64,000 nt of DNA from Acanthornis magna (taxonomy: Eukaryota; Chordata; Aves; Passeriformes; Acanthizidae), in assembly GCA_036785705.1 (NCBI GenBank), contig JAWUZG010000056.1, positions 11,208,501 through 11,272,500 of the forward strand, given 5' to 3'. The notes beneath the pieces are model-generated. The model saw only the letters and a program-made list of their open reading frames with translations. It did no database searches and was not told where the DNA came from. The translations under genes were made by a program, and so were the position numbers. Positions 42,401 through 56,900 of the stretch are shown here, piece after piece (position 1 is the first letter of the stretch; each line of letters starts with the position of its first letter).

Positions 42401-43849
42401 AATCTCTGTAGAACAGAAGCTGGCAATTTCTATTTGAGACTAAATTCTAAAGACAAATTTCCATTTGAATGCCAGATGAAGCACAGAGATCTGCTCGTAT
42501 TCACCCTGAGATCCCATGCTTTAGGGCTTGCACTGAAATCTTACACCTTTCACTAATCCCAGTTCCAGCAGTGAATTATGCAGGATCAGCACACTTCTTT
42601 TAACCATTCTGATACAGATTGTTCTGTAGACACAGAGCAGAAGCACCTTACCTTGGCTGCATAGATGGAGTCGATGTAGAATCTAAAGTGGACTGAGTTT
42701 CCTGGGCGCTGCCCTCTGTGCACTGGACCGGTAAGGACTCGGTGATACTACTGACAGAGGCTGCTGCAAGACACACACCCATGGAAAATGTGTTATGCTA
42801 CTTCCTGGGATTACAAAAGTTATACACTGCAATTACTCTTCGACCCCTACGACACCAGCCAGGAAAGTAATTGAATCTCTGCCTACACCAGAATGAAACG
42901 TAATTTTACAAAAAAGTAATTATGTTTGGCCATATTTTGATCTCATTCCAGCCCCAGGGCCCCAGAATTTACACTGCAGAACATTCTGAAGCTGGAGATT
43001 TAAAATAGTTACTATTTTTTGCTAATTAAAGCATCTACAAGCAGCTTTCTCAGCATAAACTGCAGTATTCTGACGTGACAAGCTTGCGTTTTGTTTAAAA
43101 AACCAAACTGGATCTGTGAGAACACCAGTATAACATCCTAATGCCAACTCTAGATGCATTTTGAAGGTGTAGAACCTAGATCCCCAGATTTCAATAGAAG
43201 CTATTGCTTCAGTTTAGAAGGTCAAGTTGTAGGAAAGGTGGCAGTACACAGGGCACTGGGCCAAAAAGAACAGAAAGTATCTGAAGTTAAGGAGAAACTA
43301 TCAAGTGCTCACAGGTTAATCCTTCAGCATGAGGCTGTGGAGATTAAATACCTGTACTTCAAATGCTTTTCACAAACATTCCCCAAGCTCAATCCTATTT
43401 CTACTGTCAGTAATTTCAGGAAAAATATGTTGGTGTAGTGTTTTTTCTGCATTTTTTTAATCTTCAAATCAGAAGCACTCAAATGAATACAAAAGGTATT
43501 AGCGAGAGTTTACTTCTGAGCAGATTAGTGGCAGCACAATTACATTATGAGCATTCCATCCAAGCTCATTCCATAAGGTAAGATGCTGGAATGAAATGGT
43601 TGGCACTAATGCTCCCACAATCAGTATCTGGACACGGCCAGGAAGCTGCTGCCCATCAGGTTGAGCTGTTCACGCACACGTATGATGGTGTTACTTACCA
43701 GGAGGGCTAATTCTACCATTACTGTTCTGCCTCTGAAGGTGTTCTTTGTAGCACACTGAACACATGCCATTTGTGCGAGGATTCCCGTAAAATCCGCAGC
43801 CAGTGGAACAAAGCATAGGCACTTGGCTACGGTTAGTTTCTTGAGCCAT
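33283..43849 (-). CDS. ZFAND6: AN1-type zinc finger protein 6 (ZFAND6/AWP1), complete, five coding exons
   Basis: Coding exons in transcript order are 43849-43699, 42763-42652, 40552-40452, 34138-34025 and 33431-33283, totalling 627 nt and 208 residues, the human length. The N-terminal A20-type finger uses C14, C18, C30 and C33 and binds ubiquitin in this family. A Ser/Thr-rich linker (about 45-140) follows. The C-terminal AN1 finger uses C149, C152, C163, C165, C170, H173, H179 and C181. Known family roles are binding of TRAF2 to modulate NF-kB signalling and assisting PEX5 export from peroxisomes with PEX6. The paralogue ZFAND5 also has this layout, but the sequence [19 protein letters not shown], the linker and [12 protein letters not shown] fit ZFAND6, and so does adjacency to FAH. 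The start is fixed by MAQETN. All introns are GT-AG. One residue is missing from a Ser pair near position 43 and one gained elsewhere, relative to human as I recall it. Confidence 0.97.
34025..34138 (-). CDS. ZFAND6: ZFAND6 coding exon 4 (residues 122-160)
   Basis: 114 nt between acceptor TGTCAG and donor GTAAGA. It encodes [20 protein letters not shown] and then [18 protein letters not shown]. It ends inside the AN1 finger after ligands C149 and C152. A basic Lys/Arg stretch precedes the finger. Confidence 0.97.
34139..40451 (-). other. ZFAND6 intron between coding exons 3 and 4
   Basis: 6.3 kb of A/T-rich intron. No extra exon or transposon was recognised; only short homopolymers such as T runs near 35327 and A runs near 35581. 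Confidence 0.8.
40452..40552 (-). CDS. ZFAND6: ZFAND6 coding exon 3 (residues 88-122)
   Basis: 101 nt between acceptor CCTCAG and donor GTTGGT. It encodes [20 protein letters not shown] and then [14 protein letters not shown], part of the disordered linker. The donor lacks the usual A at +3 and AG at +4/+5, so it looks weak; family length and frame support it. Reading on past it would add 12 residues and stop. Confidence 0.95.
42652..42763 (-). CDS. ZFAND6: ZFAND6 coding exon 2 (residues 51-88)
   Basis: 112 nt between acceptor TTGCAG and donor GTAAGG. It encodes [20 protein letters not shown] and then [17 protein letters not shown]. The exon opens with CAG directly after the acceptor CAG, making a tandem NAGNAG site; use of the second would drop one Ala. 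The first is chosen because the human protein has a residue there. Confidence 0.95.
43699..43849 (-). CDS. ZFAND6: ZFAND6 coding exon 1 (residues 1-51), A20 zinc finger
   Basis: 151 nt from ATG to donor GTAAGT. It encodes [20 protein letters not shown] and then [20 protein letters not shown], the full A20 finger (C14, C18, C30, C33). The 5' UTR in front is reached by an acceptor either at CAG before 43868 or at TAG before 43860; both AGs are plausible. Confidence 0.98.
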
Positions 43850-44925
43850 TTTCCCTTCTTCTATAAACCTGAAATTGATACACACAACCCAGTATTTAGA
43901 GGCCTGAGAAAACCCTTCTTTTACAACTGACATTCGAAAATCTGGAATTTCCTATAGCTCAGCAAAAAGACCATCCAGAAAAAATGCCTTGTGGGTAACT
44001 TGGTGCCCTTTCCCAAAAAGTCTATAAAGTCTGCCCAATAACACAAATATAGCCGTATGTAGGCTTTGCATGATTCACCTCCCAGCAACACCCATTTATT
44101 TTTGATATATACCCCACAAAGAAAAGTCATTTTAGCAAATATTGGAAGTATTACTGCTTCTGGCAGTCAGGTAAGGGGAGTAGGGGAGAGGGACACTTAT
44201 GCTGAAACCTGAACACCTGATACTGTGCATGAGAGCTGTAAAATAAGAGACAAGCATGATAACACAGGCTTACTTGCTGCATAGTAATTATAATTAACAA
44301 CAGTCACATGAGTTCACATGTCACTGTTTAGTCACTGCGTCATTAGGGAAAGACGACACAACTGTTTACCACAAACCCCGTATAATGATTTTTCACACAC
44401 TAAGAGAAAATCACCCTTTCAGTCAAAAATATTAGACCAGGTACACATAACCTCCTATTTATAAATTTTGTGGGAAAATATACTAAAAATGAGATGTAAG
44501 AGATATATCAGTCGCCTTGTTATTTAACATCCTTAAGTTTGGTTTTCATAAAAACTGTATAGTTTTTCTTCCCCCGGCTTATATTAAGTAAGTTTACAGA
44601 TATTTACAAGAAAATTACAACAAATTACCATTACCATCAGTGTTCTGAGGCTACTATTAAGTGGTCTAACTTGTAAATAATTTTTAACATGTCACTTGAT
44701 GAGATAAAATAATTTTCCATTTCCCCCCCTCCATAAATATACAATTGCCTTTTTTTTTACCAATTTTGAAAGAAAAAACAGCTTCTCATTAAGACACTAG
44801 GTATATCAAGGCATCAGTTATTTAATTCAAGATCAACATAGGTCTACCATTTCCTGATTAAAAAGTAAGCTGAATTATAGGCAATTATAATTCTTGCAAG
44901 TCAAGCCAAAGATAAGCAATATTAC

Positions 44926-44941
44926 AAAAAAAAAAAAAAAA
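44926..44941. repeat. Poly-A tract
   Basis: About 16 consecutive A residues within the ZFAND6 5' intron. No element body is recognised next to it. Confidence 0.85.
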
Positions 44942-47900
44942 TCGATCTTACAAGTAACATCAGTATACATTTTAAACAAAAATTAAAAAATCCAGTCAGA
45001 AAGCAGTTTCAAGATACTTGAATACTCCACCAATTGCCATGTTATAAAACTAGATTAAACCACAGTAAGAAGTACCACAGTAAAAAAGATTTCCTTTTAC
45101 ATAAGATGCATTTGAAGCCAAACACAAACAACTTTCCCATTATTTTGCTTCCAGAGAAATCTCCTCATCTCCTCTCACACCCACATCCACTCCATTTTGA
45201 TTTTAGTCCCCCAAAACATATGAAATTGATACCAAGAGCAAACCTCTGGGCTGCAAAGCCAACAGCAATACAAAAACAAGTCAAGCCTTCTGCTCACAGC
45301 AATAAGGAACTCTATGGATGAGGAAGCATTCAGGATATAAGACACGGAAGATGTACAGGCAGGAAGACAACCAAAATCTGATAGTATCTTTTCCAGCTAC
45401 AACCTGCAATTAAGCTTATTTCAGCTGTTGACTGCACTCCCCCACCCCAATAGAAAAGCACTTGCTTTCGACACACAAAGCCCCCATTGACCTCACACGA
45501 CAGCTAAATTTGATTTTTGCTGAAGTACTGTACTTGTAGCTGAAAGAGCACTTTCATTCCTGCCTTTCTCCAGACAGTCTTTCAGAATGAAACTGCAAGT
45601 AGTGCATGCGGAATTTAATTCTTATGCTGCACCCAACATTGAGAGAAGCCATTTCAGGGGAGCGCAAACGAACACGAGTTTTCTGTGCTTTGGTAACCAG
45701 AACCAATTTAAAGCTGAAACCTTATGCAAGTCACTCTTGGCATAGAATGTTTAGGATTGAAAGACTAATTAAAAACACTTTCAACTGAGTATTACAAGAG
45801 CTAATAGAGATTCAATGTCACAATACAAGTATTAACCCTTTTAATTTTAGGCAGCAGCATATTAAAGAACCCTACACTAAGTTTCAGAACGTACCACAAC
45901 TGCCTTTCTGTTCAATATTAGCTTCAAGCAGCACACAGGAACTCAATAACAGCACCAGCCACTGCTAATATTCCCCAACACAACACTGCTGAAGAAACCA
46001 GGTGCTAACGCAAACACAGAAAAATAATCTCTAACATGGATGTAAAAAAAAAAAGTTCAGCTCCTATTCAATAAACAAACTGTGAAAGGTGCACAAAGAT
46101 GCCCAGACAAAAAACAAGAAAAGCTGGCCTGAGTTCCAGCTAAGCCAGTTCCCAAGTTCATTAACCAGTGGATCCTGTCACCAGTCAAAGCACAAGCCAC
46201 TGGCATGAGGCTCCAGAACACTTCAGTCTCCAAGGGGAAGTGCCAGGGATTCTTCTGCAGAGTTTTAATAAGGGCCACAGGAAGCGGAAGATCTTTCATT
46301 GGTTGCTAATATTTGAGAAATACAATGAATAAGAGATAGGATCAAACTGATGCAATGTTATGAAGTCAAATGAGAAAGAAGTTGCACCAAGACAACAGCT
46401 TGTTGGGTTTGAAAGGGATAATTGTGTACAATCCCCCTCACCCACACAATTAGTGCAGTGAGCTGCAGAACAAACCCACCAGGAAAAAAAATTAACCATC
46501 ACCAACACAAAGTTTTCTGACAGTTCAGCGAGCTCAATCAGTTCACATGCAAGAACACAACAAGTAGAGTACAACACACAGGAAAGCCTCGGGAACTGAT
46601 GTGACGGAGGACATGTGACCAGGAGGGACAACACAGGTTTTAGCAGCCCGCAAGCAGCTGGGGTGGTTGAACGCATCTATTTGAACCCTAAAGCCACAGA
46701 ATGCCAAATCAGTATAATAAGCTCTCCCATGCTTTGCCCTCCCTTTCAGTGCTCACATGCACCAAAAATGAAACAAGGAAGTGATCAAACTTTTAAAAAA
46801 TCAACCACTCCACACCTTCTGCCAATTAGCTTCTACACAGATTGGTTTCTGAGCTCATTTGTCACATGTGCGCTGTTTGGGCAGGAGAGAGGGTCTAGCT
46901 GCCGACACATGTGGAAATGCCTGTTTCAGCAGCAGAGCAGGCTTAAAGAATTAAGAGAACCACTAGCCAAAACCAGGCATTGAAAACAACGAAAGAAACC
47001 CGAGCACCAGCAGCTCCTGCCCCTGCACTTCAGCCATGTCTCTCCTGTGCACATGCACTCCCGCAGGAGGGCAAGGGCCGGGATGACACAGCACTGTGCC
47101 GCAGGGACTGCTCCTCCTCACCGCCTGGGCAGCAGTCAACAGCCGCCAGCAGAGCCGGACTCTGGCCCCATGGCAGCGAACATGAACAGCAAGAGATCAT
47201 GGAACAGATGTTTTTGGGGGAGGGAAGGACCTCCCATCAGCCCAGTTCTTGGCTCAGCTTCAGATGATTTTTGTTTCAAAACTGTCCGTAATTCCCCATA
47301 GTATCACCGAGCCCAAACATCCTATAAAGCAGTAGAGGTGGGCAGTCAGTGCTAAAATAGCACTGTGAGAGGGGCGAGCCTGCTCCCATAGCTCTGGCCA
47401 CTGCTGCACCCCTCTCCCTGCCTCCAGCCACATCAGCTCAGCCATCTGATGGAAACAACATGAGTATTTGTTCTGGTGCACTGGAGAGCTTGCTGATCTG
47501 ATAGAAGGTCAGCTCCAGAGAACTGACATATACTGCACAGGAAGTGACATGGCTAAAAATAGGACAACCCTTTTTAGGGGCAGCAAGCCCTTGCTGAGCA
47601 TCAAGCCTACTGTAAAATAAATCCCAAGTGCATACACCATCCGTAACTTCAAAAATGGTCTCCTAGCTTGGCTTCGGTATGAAACTTGAAGCAGCTTCAT
47701 AACTGAAGTGACAAAAAGGTCGTGGGATCAACATGATGACATATATGTCCCCCTTGGTTTGAGGTGTCACAAAATAAACGTGGAGCTTGTCAAGCTCCTG
47801 GAAATGCCTCCAGGCTCTGCCTGTTCCCCCAAGCTGTGCCTGCACAGCATTCACAGGGTAATGCTATGAATTCTAAAGGTTATTCTGAATGCAGAATTGA

Positions 47901-50900
47901 TTCATCTTAAAGAAAAAAAACCAAAACAACAGAGCTCTTTACAATATTTTAAGCATATTCCCTGCTTTGCTTTACAGTATAGTTGTATAACCAGTTGTAC
48001 GAGCACTAATGAGAAGGAAGCAGACAAGAGGGAAGTGCAAGAGCCTTAAACAACTACTCTCAGTGCAACCCCAGAACATCCACTACATGAAAGACAATGG
48101 AATAAACAGCCTCTTTTTGTACTAGCTAAAAATTGCTAAACTTCAACTGAAATTACCTCTAATTTCTTAAAGATATTTATTGCCACTAGAAGCATGGCAG
48201 CACACAGCTCTGCATGCTAAGTCCCCCTTTTCCTACAAAAATAAGGTGCCTAAAGTCTGTTTCTGTTACTCCTGTAAGACACAACTTCATGCATCTAATA
48301 ATGCCCTCTTACTGCTGCTGCTGCTACAGGTACTACCTTTCCTCCCTCACCACGGCACATCCTCAGAGCAAATTTCTCTCTGTACCAAGCCAAAAATATG
48401 TAAAGCACATTTCTATAAAATGTATAGAGGTGAAGCTGTAGAAACACTAAAGCAAGACAAGTCTTTTGGACATCAAGTCTTCTGGAGAAAGAGAAACATC
48501 TTCCAATACTCTGTAAAGTGATTAACAAAGCACTTGTGGACATCCCCTCCCTGCAGAGTAGGCACTGTGATACTGGTCTTCCTCCCCACCCCCCTTTCTT
48601 TTCCTTTTAATTAAAATGTTTATATGCCACTAGTTTCAAATAACTGATACCCTAGCTTTATAGGCTTCAAATGTTAATCAGTAAGATCAGAGAGAGCAGC
48701 ATTTAGCAGGATTAAACACACAAGGTTTAGGAATAATCTCTTTCACCCCCCCATTCCCAACAAGGGAAAAAAAATCCGGCACAGAAGCCAGCCTTCTCTT
48801 CATCTGTCTTCCCAAAGCAAAAGGTCTCTTGAATACCAGTTATCATCATATTTCAAGTTGTGGTAAGGAAAACAAGCAGATCCTCACATCCTAGAGTACA
48901 ATCTTGTGTTCTGCAAAAACTCCTAAAATCTGTGACTGGTATGGGAAGGATCCCTCCCAAAAGCTAATGCTGAGGAGACCACCCAAACAGCATTGTGCCT
49001 CAGCACCACAGCAGACACAGTGTGAACCGTTCTGATGCCAGCTTTGAAACTGCATCTCAAAGAGACAGCAGAGCACTTAGTGTGAGCTACTCTTCACTGT
49101 CAAAATCAGCACACTGACAGTTTTACCTGACACTCACTTCCAATGATAAATCCAATTTTAACAAGTGATTAAAAAAATATTCCCTCCTCTGTCATAATCA
49201 CCTTTATAATGAAGCAGTTCAGCACTGATTGCAGTAGCACCAGTACTAATGGTCATTTTCTCTTTGTGCTAATGAAGCAAGGAAGAAACTGCAGAAGTGG
49301 TAATTTGTGCTGCTTAAACATACAAACCTTCATTCCAGGCACAAACAAAGCAAGACACAAAGTTGGGCACGCAAAAATACACTTCATTTTAGAGCATGTA
49401 TTGGCACAGACACCCAATACCACCTGTACCACCATATGAAAAGGCATGCTGGTACAAAAAGCAGTAAATAGGAAATGCATTTCTCTACAGGCTTATCAAA
49501 ACAAAGGGCAAATAAAAGCCCAAGAGCAGAGTTCTGTTGAATCTTGCTGCAGAAGTTCCCAGAGCACTGACTGTGATCAAGGACACCGCTTCATAGTGGA
49601 ATTTGCTGCTTAGGTGTCCTGCTGGAAGCAGGACACTACTCAGGGTATAAAGCACTAGACTCACAAATTAATAGTAAGTTACAGAACAGTCCTGTTTTCT
49701 TTTACTCCATTGCTGTCTCCCAAAAGGCTCCAATTTACATTCACTGAGCAGTCATTTGTAGCTGCTTTAAGGCATTATCATGTCCCAGCAACTTGCTGTG
49801 GAGCCAAGAAGAACTGGCAGATTTTGAATAGGGGCCTCAGTCATTACAGCTCAGCCCAGCTTGCTGGTTGCAGTCAGACATGTCATTTCATCTTACAGCT
49901 CACCCTGGCTAAAGCACTGCAGCTGGTTCACATTTGCCAGCACAGCTACATGTGTAGTTACACTCTGACCCAGTTTCATCAGAATGCTTTGAGTTAAAAA
50001 AAGTGAATACGGTTAAGGACCAGCAATGCAAGCAGATCTCTAAGGGCAGCGACCTCTTTGTTCCTGTAGCAGCAGAACACACAGCTGCTGCATTTTTCAA
50101 AACACAGGAGTTCCAACTTCCCTAGCACCAAGAGAATCCATGCATTTTAAGGCTTTCCACGCATTCCACTGAGCCTCCAGTTTTCTTCCCGCTCACAACA
50201 AACTAAAGTTTTAAATTGTAATTTGAAGCAGAATTTATATAATGACTTCATAACAAAAACAAAATACTCACACTTGTGACAAAAGATTTACATAAGATAT
50301 TCTCTTAACTCACTTGACAAGTCATTTAATATCTACTATGTTCCTGTCTATTCCTGTTGAACAGCTTTTTATTTTTGTTTCATGCACAGACTTATTTTAG
50401 GCTAAAACCAAGTACTTATACTAGACACTCCTAACAGAAACTTTTACAAAAAGATGGAAAGTGCTACAGAAGTCTTTTCTTCACTTCCAATTTTAAGTAG
50501 TTAGCAAGTTTAAATCCCTACATACAAAATTTAAAATACAAATAAAATTTGGACTCTTAAGAAAGCTATATCCCAGATTTAAGATGTCAGAAAGACTGTG
50601 AAAAAAATCACACTAGTGGAAAAGAGCCACATAGGAGAGAAAGTGCAAACTCAGAAGTGGCAGATGGACAGAAAAGAGAGAGTTCAGGTCTTAGGAAGGG
50701 AAGGAACATTACCAACTTTCATAACTAATCTGAGCCAGACTATCATAAACCCAGGAACACCTGGTATAGACAAAGCCCCCAGTGTTAAAACATGTATACT
50801 GCTAAGTACAGCTGACTGCTCTTGTACTCAAGGTTACACCAGGAACAAGTGAACATTTCACTACAACCTCTTCACTCTTACTAGGCAAGGACAAAGATGC

Positions 50901-53900
50901 ACAGACTCTATACCGGTATCAAGGAGATCGCTGATAATAGGGACTCAGCTTTCCATGCTTGTCTACATACACTATTAATAGATGTTACTTTGAAACTGTA
51001 ATTACTACTTGTGACCATGCTTAACCTTTGCAAAGCATGGATTACTAGACCCAAAGATTAACTGCTGTAAAAGAGGTGGTACCTCGGACTCTCATTCACC
51101 TCATGCAAATGCATCTAATTGCTTGCAGTGACCACTTAAAGTCTACAAACAAAAACAAGAAGTGTAAGCAAATTTTTTCTTATTTAATTTCCAAACTTTC
51201 TAATATAGTCAACTCACCAAATAAAGGGCCAATTCCATGAAGTTCACTACTCTACTAAAGATCAATTCTAAAACCTCCCCAATAATTAACAAGCGATGTA
51301 AGAAGTACATTTTATTACCTAGTAGGAGAAATCATTATTTTATTTATTCTGGATTTTGAAGAGGCACATTACAGACAAAAGGATTTTCACGGAAGTGTTG
51401 GAAACTGCCACACAGAGCTACTGGTGTGAAGCTGGGTTTTTTCAGGAATGACCACTACTTTATGCTGGAGTACCTGCTAACTGCTGAGACACCTAAAGAT
51501 TTAGTGCAGAACTCTGTATGAAGCCTTCACCACTCCTATTTATCACACATTTAAATTTGAGCCTAAAGCAGCAAAATACAAGTTAAAATGTCGAAGAGTA
51601 TAACTGTTTGTAAATTTAAGCCTTTACATTGGGACTTCCTAGCTGTTCTAAACTAACACTGCAGCACTACTAGAATTAGACCCTTGCATATGACAATATC
51701 CAAACTTCATGAGATTCAAAGAAACATCTTTTTTTTCCTCTGACTTAGAAAACTTAAAAGCCTCTTATTCCCCAATAGTACAATATATTTGTAGGCAATA
51801 CCAGTTCATACAGCAAACCCCAGTCCAGAGCAGCACAGAAATGCTTTCAGAAAGAGCACCACCAGCATGTTCCAAGTTTCTGTCTCTTCAGTGATGACTA
51901 TCAGAAAATCTAAGCTGACAAAGCTGCCTTTTTGGAGAGGTCAACCTGAATACAAGTGAAAACAACAAAACAAAAGCCACACACACCACAGAAGTCACTT
52001 CTTGGGTTCAAGAGAAAAACTAGGGCAAATAACCCTTGGAGCTGGACATGCTTGTTTACAGCAAACCATGACAGGGACCTTCAATAAAGATAGGTAGTTA
52101 AACATTAAAAGCACCAAGAGCAACACAGTAACTATAGTTGCTCTGTACAAAATAAAGAATTTATAAGTGAGTTACAGACAAAGAAAAGCAAACACGAGGA
52201 AAGAGTATTTCAGGTGTTTCAGGAAGCTGGTTTTGATCTAGTATATCTGGAGAAGGCATGGTGAGAAGTTCAAGGGGCATATCTGAGGAACACAGAGAGG
52301 ATACTGGCCAGCCGCCCCACTGGTCATGCTGTACTACCCAAAGCACTCTATGTCCACATACACAAGCCCAAGAAGAGTGTTCTCCCCCCAAATGTGAAGT
52401 TGTACTTATTCAGTTTAGCCTCCCCACATCACCCAAGACTGAAGGCAGACAGGCCAAGCAGACCCATTTTTGCAAGATGGCTGTCTCTGAGACAAGACTG
52501 CCACAGAAGCCTTACATGAAGTTACACTTGTGACAGAATGTGAAGCTATTTTTAAAGGAGTACCCTTACAGGAAGTGCTTGCTCTGGCATCTCTGCTCAA
52601 GAGGAATAACAATTCAGGAGTTACACCCATTAGAAAAATCAAACCATGTCAGTAATTGCTCATCAGCAGTTGGCTATGTCAGCTTACAGTTTCCATCCTG
52701 TGGCTTCAACTGGTGTTGAGCTGCACAAGTCTCAGATATTGCTAGAGGAGCCCTTTTCATTCCTCTGGAGTTTGTGCCATCTCATACCTGTATTTTGGCA
52801 TTCAGGTGCTGCAGGAATCCTTCAGTTGCCCTTCATATTTCTACACAGCTCCATAAATTTAAGGTTTACTTGAAATCTGTCAGATTACAGAAATGCCTTC
52901 TTTCAAAATGCTCTATAAAAGGTAAGACAGCTACTCTGAAACAGACCAGACAGGGCTGCATCCTGCTTTCTTTGGTATCCGATGTTGAAGCTGGCCATTT
53001 CAGAAATCAGATGTTGCATAAAATTAGAATCAGGAGATTCTGGAATTCTCTAAATTCCTTTAAAATACCAGGCCAAAAGGGATGCAGGAGAGCAACTCCA
53101 TAAACTATCTTTGATGCTGTATTTTAGAACAGGTTTGACTTTACACACTGATGAGAAATAATCTGTAAGAAGGATTCAAACACTTACAAGATTACCCTCA
53201 TAATTACTGAAAGAATAGATATAGATTCAGTAATCGCTTCTTTTGAGCTTCAGTGAATAAGTAATCTTCTCTCAATACAGCATAAGTTTCACTTATTTTA
53301 AGCATATCAAACCCAGAAGAGATAAAAGCCGCTTTAACACGAGTTCCCAAAATAGACAGCTTCTTGTTAGCAAAACACCTGTTGCTGAGAACTGACAGTA
53401 AGCACAAAACACGTTATAATTTGTTTTTATAAACAGCACTATGTAGAATTTTAACTAGCTTATAATGCCACAGTTTTATGTGGGCCTAATGCTAAGGGTG
53501 CTCCTGCTCTAATATTAGGGCTCCTATGCATTAATAAATAAAACGATCATCATTTCTGGCTAGGGCATCTTGAATTCAGCTTAACTTCTAAGAACACTGT
53601 GATTATCATGCATGATGTGTAGTTCTATTTAGAATTATGCGCTATGTCTAATTTAAGTGTGCAAAATTATACAATACCCTTACTGTGGTTTGATGGAGAA
53701 CTCAACCTAAAGCTAAAGCCTGACCAAAGAAAGAGGGTATGTAAGGACAAGTTCTCAACAGAAGAGGTGTAAGTACAATGTTCCCTCTGGCAAAGCTGCA
53801 TTCCTCATCTCTTGCAATACACTTAAATTTAGTCAAAGGACTCAAGGATATTACTTTGTTTTAACCCTATTGCTATTCTAGGGTTTGGGGGTTTTTTCTG

Positions 53901-56900
53901 CTTTTTTTATCCCTTAATTATTTTTTCAATTACTGGGTAAGCCAGCTTAGATGATACCAAACAAATTACATGCAATATGTAGATGTCTACATACTAGAAC
54001 TTATCACCCTGCACAAACCATAGGAAAATATCACACAGGTGATCAGCAGCTGCCATGTTGGACAACTGGTATTTATCCATCACTCTAATATACTGTCAAG
54101 TTTCACTGAAGATATGAATAGACCAACTGGTCACACTCTAAAGTTTTGCTTCTTTCCTTAGTTTCCTCTCAGCTGCCACTTTACACTGCCTGAAACAACG
54201 GAATGTATAAGCATCCAACTGCAACCTATACACATGTATTCAATATCTATTTATACGCAACTAATGCAATGGTTTCATGATACAGGTAATTTGGGGTTTT
54301 GTCATAGCATTGTCGGGACAGGAACGGATCTATCCTGAAGATTTCACTCTTCAAAAGCTTGGACTGGCTCTTGCATCTGGTTTATGGTGCAGCTCTGTGC
54401 CAGAAGAGTCAAAGTTAACAGTGGACTGTAGGAAAAAGGTGAATCTACCAGGTTAGTAACAGAACTGAAATTTAAGGCATGGCCTCCCTTACAGCTTAAG
54501 CCAAGGAAAAATGCACACATCACAAGGAGGTCAGAGTGAGAATTAGTAGGAGTTGCCTTGTGTCAGCTTTAACTATCCAAGTGTCAAGTTAATAGATAAG
54601 GGGTTAGTGAATTATCAGACATTTGCAATGAGACATTCTCCTTTCTGAAGGTTTCCAAAAGTGCACCACTTGCTCAGATGGAGAGGTCACTGCTCAAGAA
54701 AAGCTTTAAAAAATACTGGAAGAAACTTGATTGAGGACAACTGGCATTTCTTCCCCCACTGCCATCACGGAACAGAAAATAGTTTTTTACACTTCTTCCC
54801 TAAGCCCATACAGAACAGACTGCACATATTTCAGTTTCTCAACTGAGGAGAAAGCCAGAGCTGACAGCTTTCGAGTAAGAGTCTGCATTGCAAACGTTGT
54901 GCTTTAATCACTAGGGCATCCTTTTTACCTACTAATACTCCAGTTACAACTCTGTAAACTGCCCTCCTGATAACCAAGTCTGCTATTCATTCTGTTTCCA
55001 GACAAGATTCCACTATGTGAGCACACATTTCTAGTACGATGTCTCCCCCATTCACTGTCCAGAACACTTAGATCAGCAAGTTAAGAACACAATTGCCTGA
55101 AAATAGTATGGCTGGGTGCCACTGTCTCCCCACTTATTACTATGTTACCTTTGTACAGTTTTTTCCTACAATTCTACATGGAAAAATAAAGCCATAAATG
55201 GCTTCACAGGAGGGACTTGTAACCAAAAAGGCCAAGCTGTTAAGTAGTGCCATGGGACCTCCCCTTTTCCCTCAAGCCACATAAACAGAAATTTACATTT
55301 TTAGAAGCATTTTGAACAGTAACTCCTTAAGTAGATCGGATTTCTCTTTTTATCCTCTTGCCATAGTGATTGTATTCTGCCAGAGAACAGATTGACACAT
55401 GACAAAGTAACAGCACTTTCTAGAGAAAGAAAAGTTCACAATATAAAGGAAAAGTAGACAAACACAGAAAAATTCAGGCCAGATCTCCAATTATTCTGCT
55501 TGGCATATTAAAGTCAGCATCACACTTCGGAATGGATGAAAAGAGAAAAAAATCTGCACACAGGATATTGAGCTTCAACTGGCAACAAAGTGTGGTTTTC
55601 TATCATGATGCTCATTCCTTTCCATTCACAAACTATGGCCAACAGGACTTCTACCAGGAAACAATGGAAAAAAGAACAAAATATTTTCCTTTTTATTATG
55701 GTACCGGGTCAGAAACAGGAGGGCTATCAGCAAGAACAAGGCCCTTTAGCTTGGCCTAAGGATGCAGTCACAGGCACACAAGCTTCAGCTACACTGATTC
55801 CACAAGTACTGCGTCCTCGCTGTGGCTTGGAAAAAAGCCCAGTGCCCTTACACCGTCTCCCAGAAATCCCTTCTGTCTCACACCCCTTTTGTAAAGGCAA
55901 AAATCCCCACACAGCAGCAGAAGAATATGTGCACCCCTTACATTAAAAAAATCACTAATTTTAACCCATAACCCCAGTTTTCAAAAGCCAGCTGTCCCAT
56001 TTTAAAACTAACTTGATGCTGCTCAAGGAAACCCAGCAACACTGCAATGTACATTTTACACTGCATATGCCACCCTGTGTAAGTTCACCAAGCTATGCTT
56101 TTAGGCCATACAAAAAAGTTTCAATAAATTCTTCATTTCAGACCTTGACAGTCTGAGAAATTAAGGTGTCAGAGCTGCAGCAAGGACAAAGGTATCATTC
56201 AGAGTACACTGACGTTCCAAGCATTCTGACTGCGTAGTGTGGGATCTGAGGTTGAAGACAGAAGGATAAGTAGGTAGCAACTAATCAGGGATTTATTTAT
56301 ATACAGAATGACTAGGTATGAACTTAAGACCATGGGTCACAGTCACATTATGACTTTGCAGAATAACAAGCTAATTCCTGCAGAAAGAGAAAACAGAGGC
56401 AACAGCCAAAAGTTTCACGGACACCAAGTAAGAGAAAAGCAAATGCAGGAAGGCAACAAAATCAACCAAGTGACCAGAGTGCGAAATTAGATTTTTTTGT
56501 TGTTATACTGGAAGGAAAAAAATAAAGCTAATTACTTCACTGCTATGCACTGAAGTTTAAAATCACTTTTAAATGCATTCAAAGCACCAAGTCTGACTGG
56601 GCTTCTTAAGAAGGCAACAAAGTCATGCCCAGCTGCCAGACCATTCTGCAACAAATCAAACACTCCTTTATCTCAGCACTAGTCTTAGGCCCTGCATGGT
56701 TTGTCACAGGCAGCTGACAATTTGTTTGTTATGTAACTAATAATAATACACTTACCTTGACCTATTGTTACTAACACTGCCTTCCTCCTCTCCCAGGATA
56801 CTTTAAACAAACCCCATGAAAATATGTTGATATTCAAAACAATTCTACTGAGCAATTCCAAAGTCTCTTCCCTAAAAAGCATTTCAGGTAAGTCCTTCCA

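Noticed and set aside
33283..43849. ZFAND5 instead of ZFAND6
   Set aside because: The A20 region and [12 protein letters not shown] are closer to ZFAND6 than to ZFAND5 (which has GFDCRCGNLFCG), and the neighbour is FAH, the known partner of ZFAND6.
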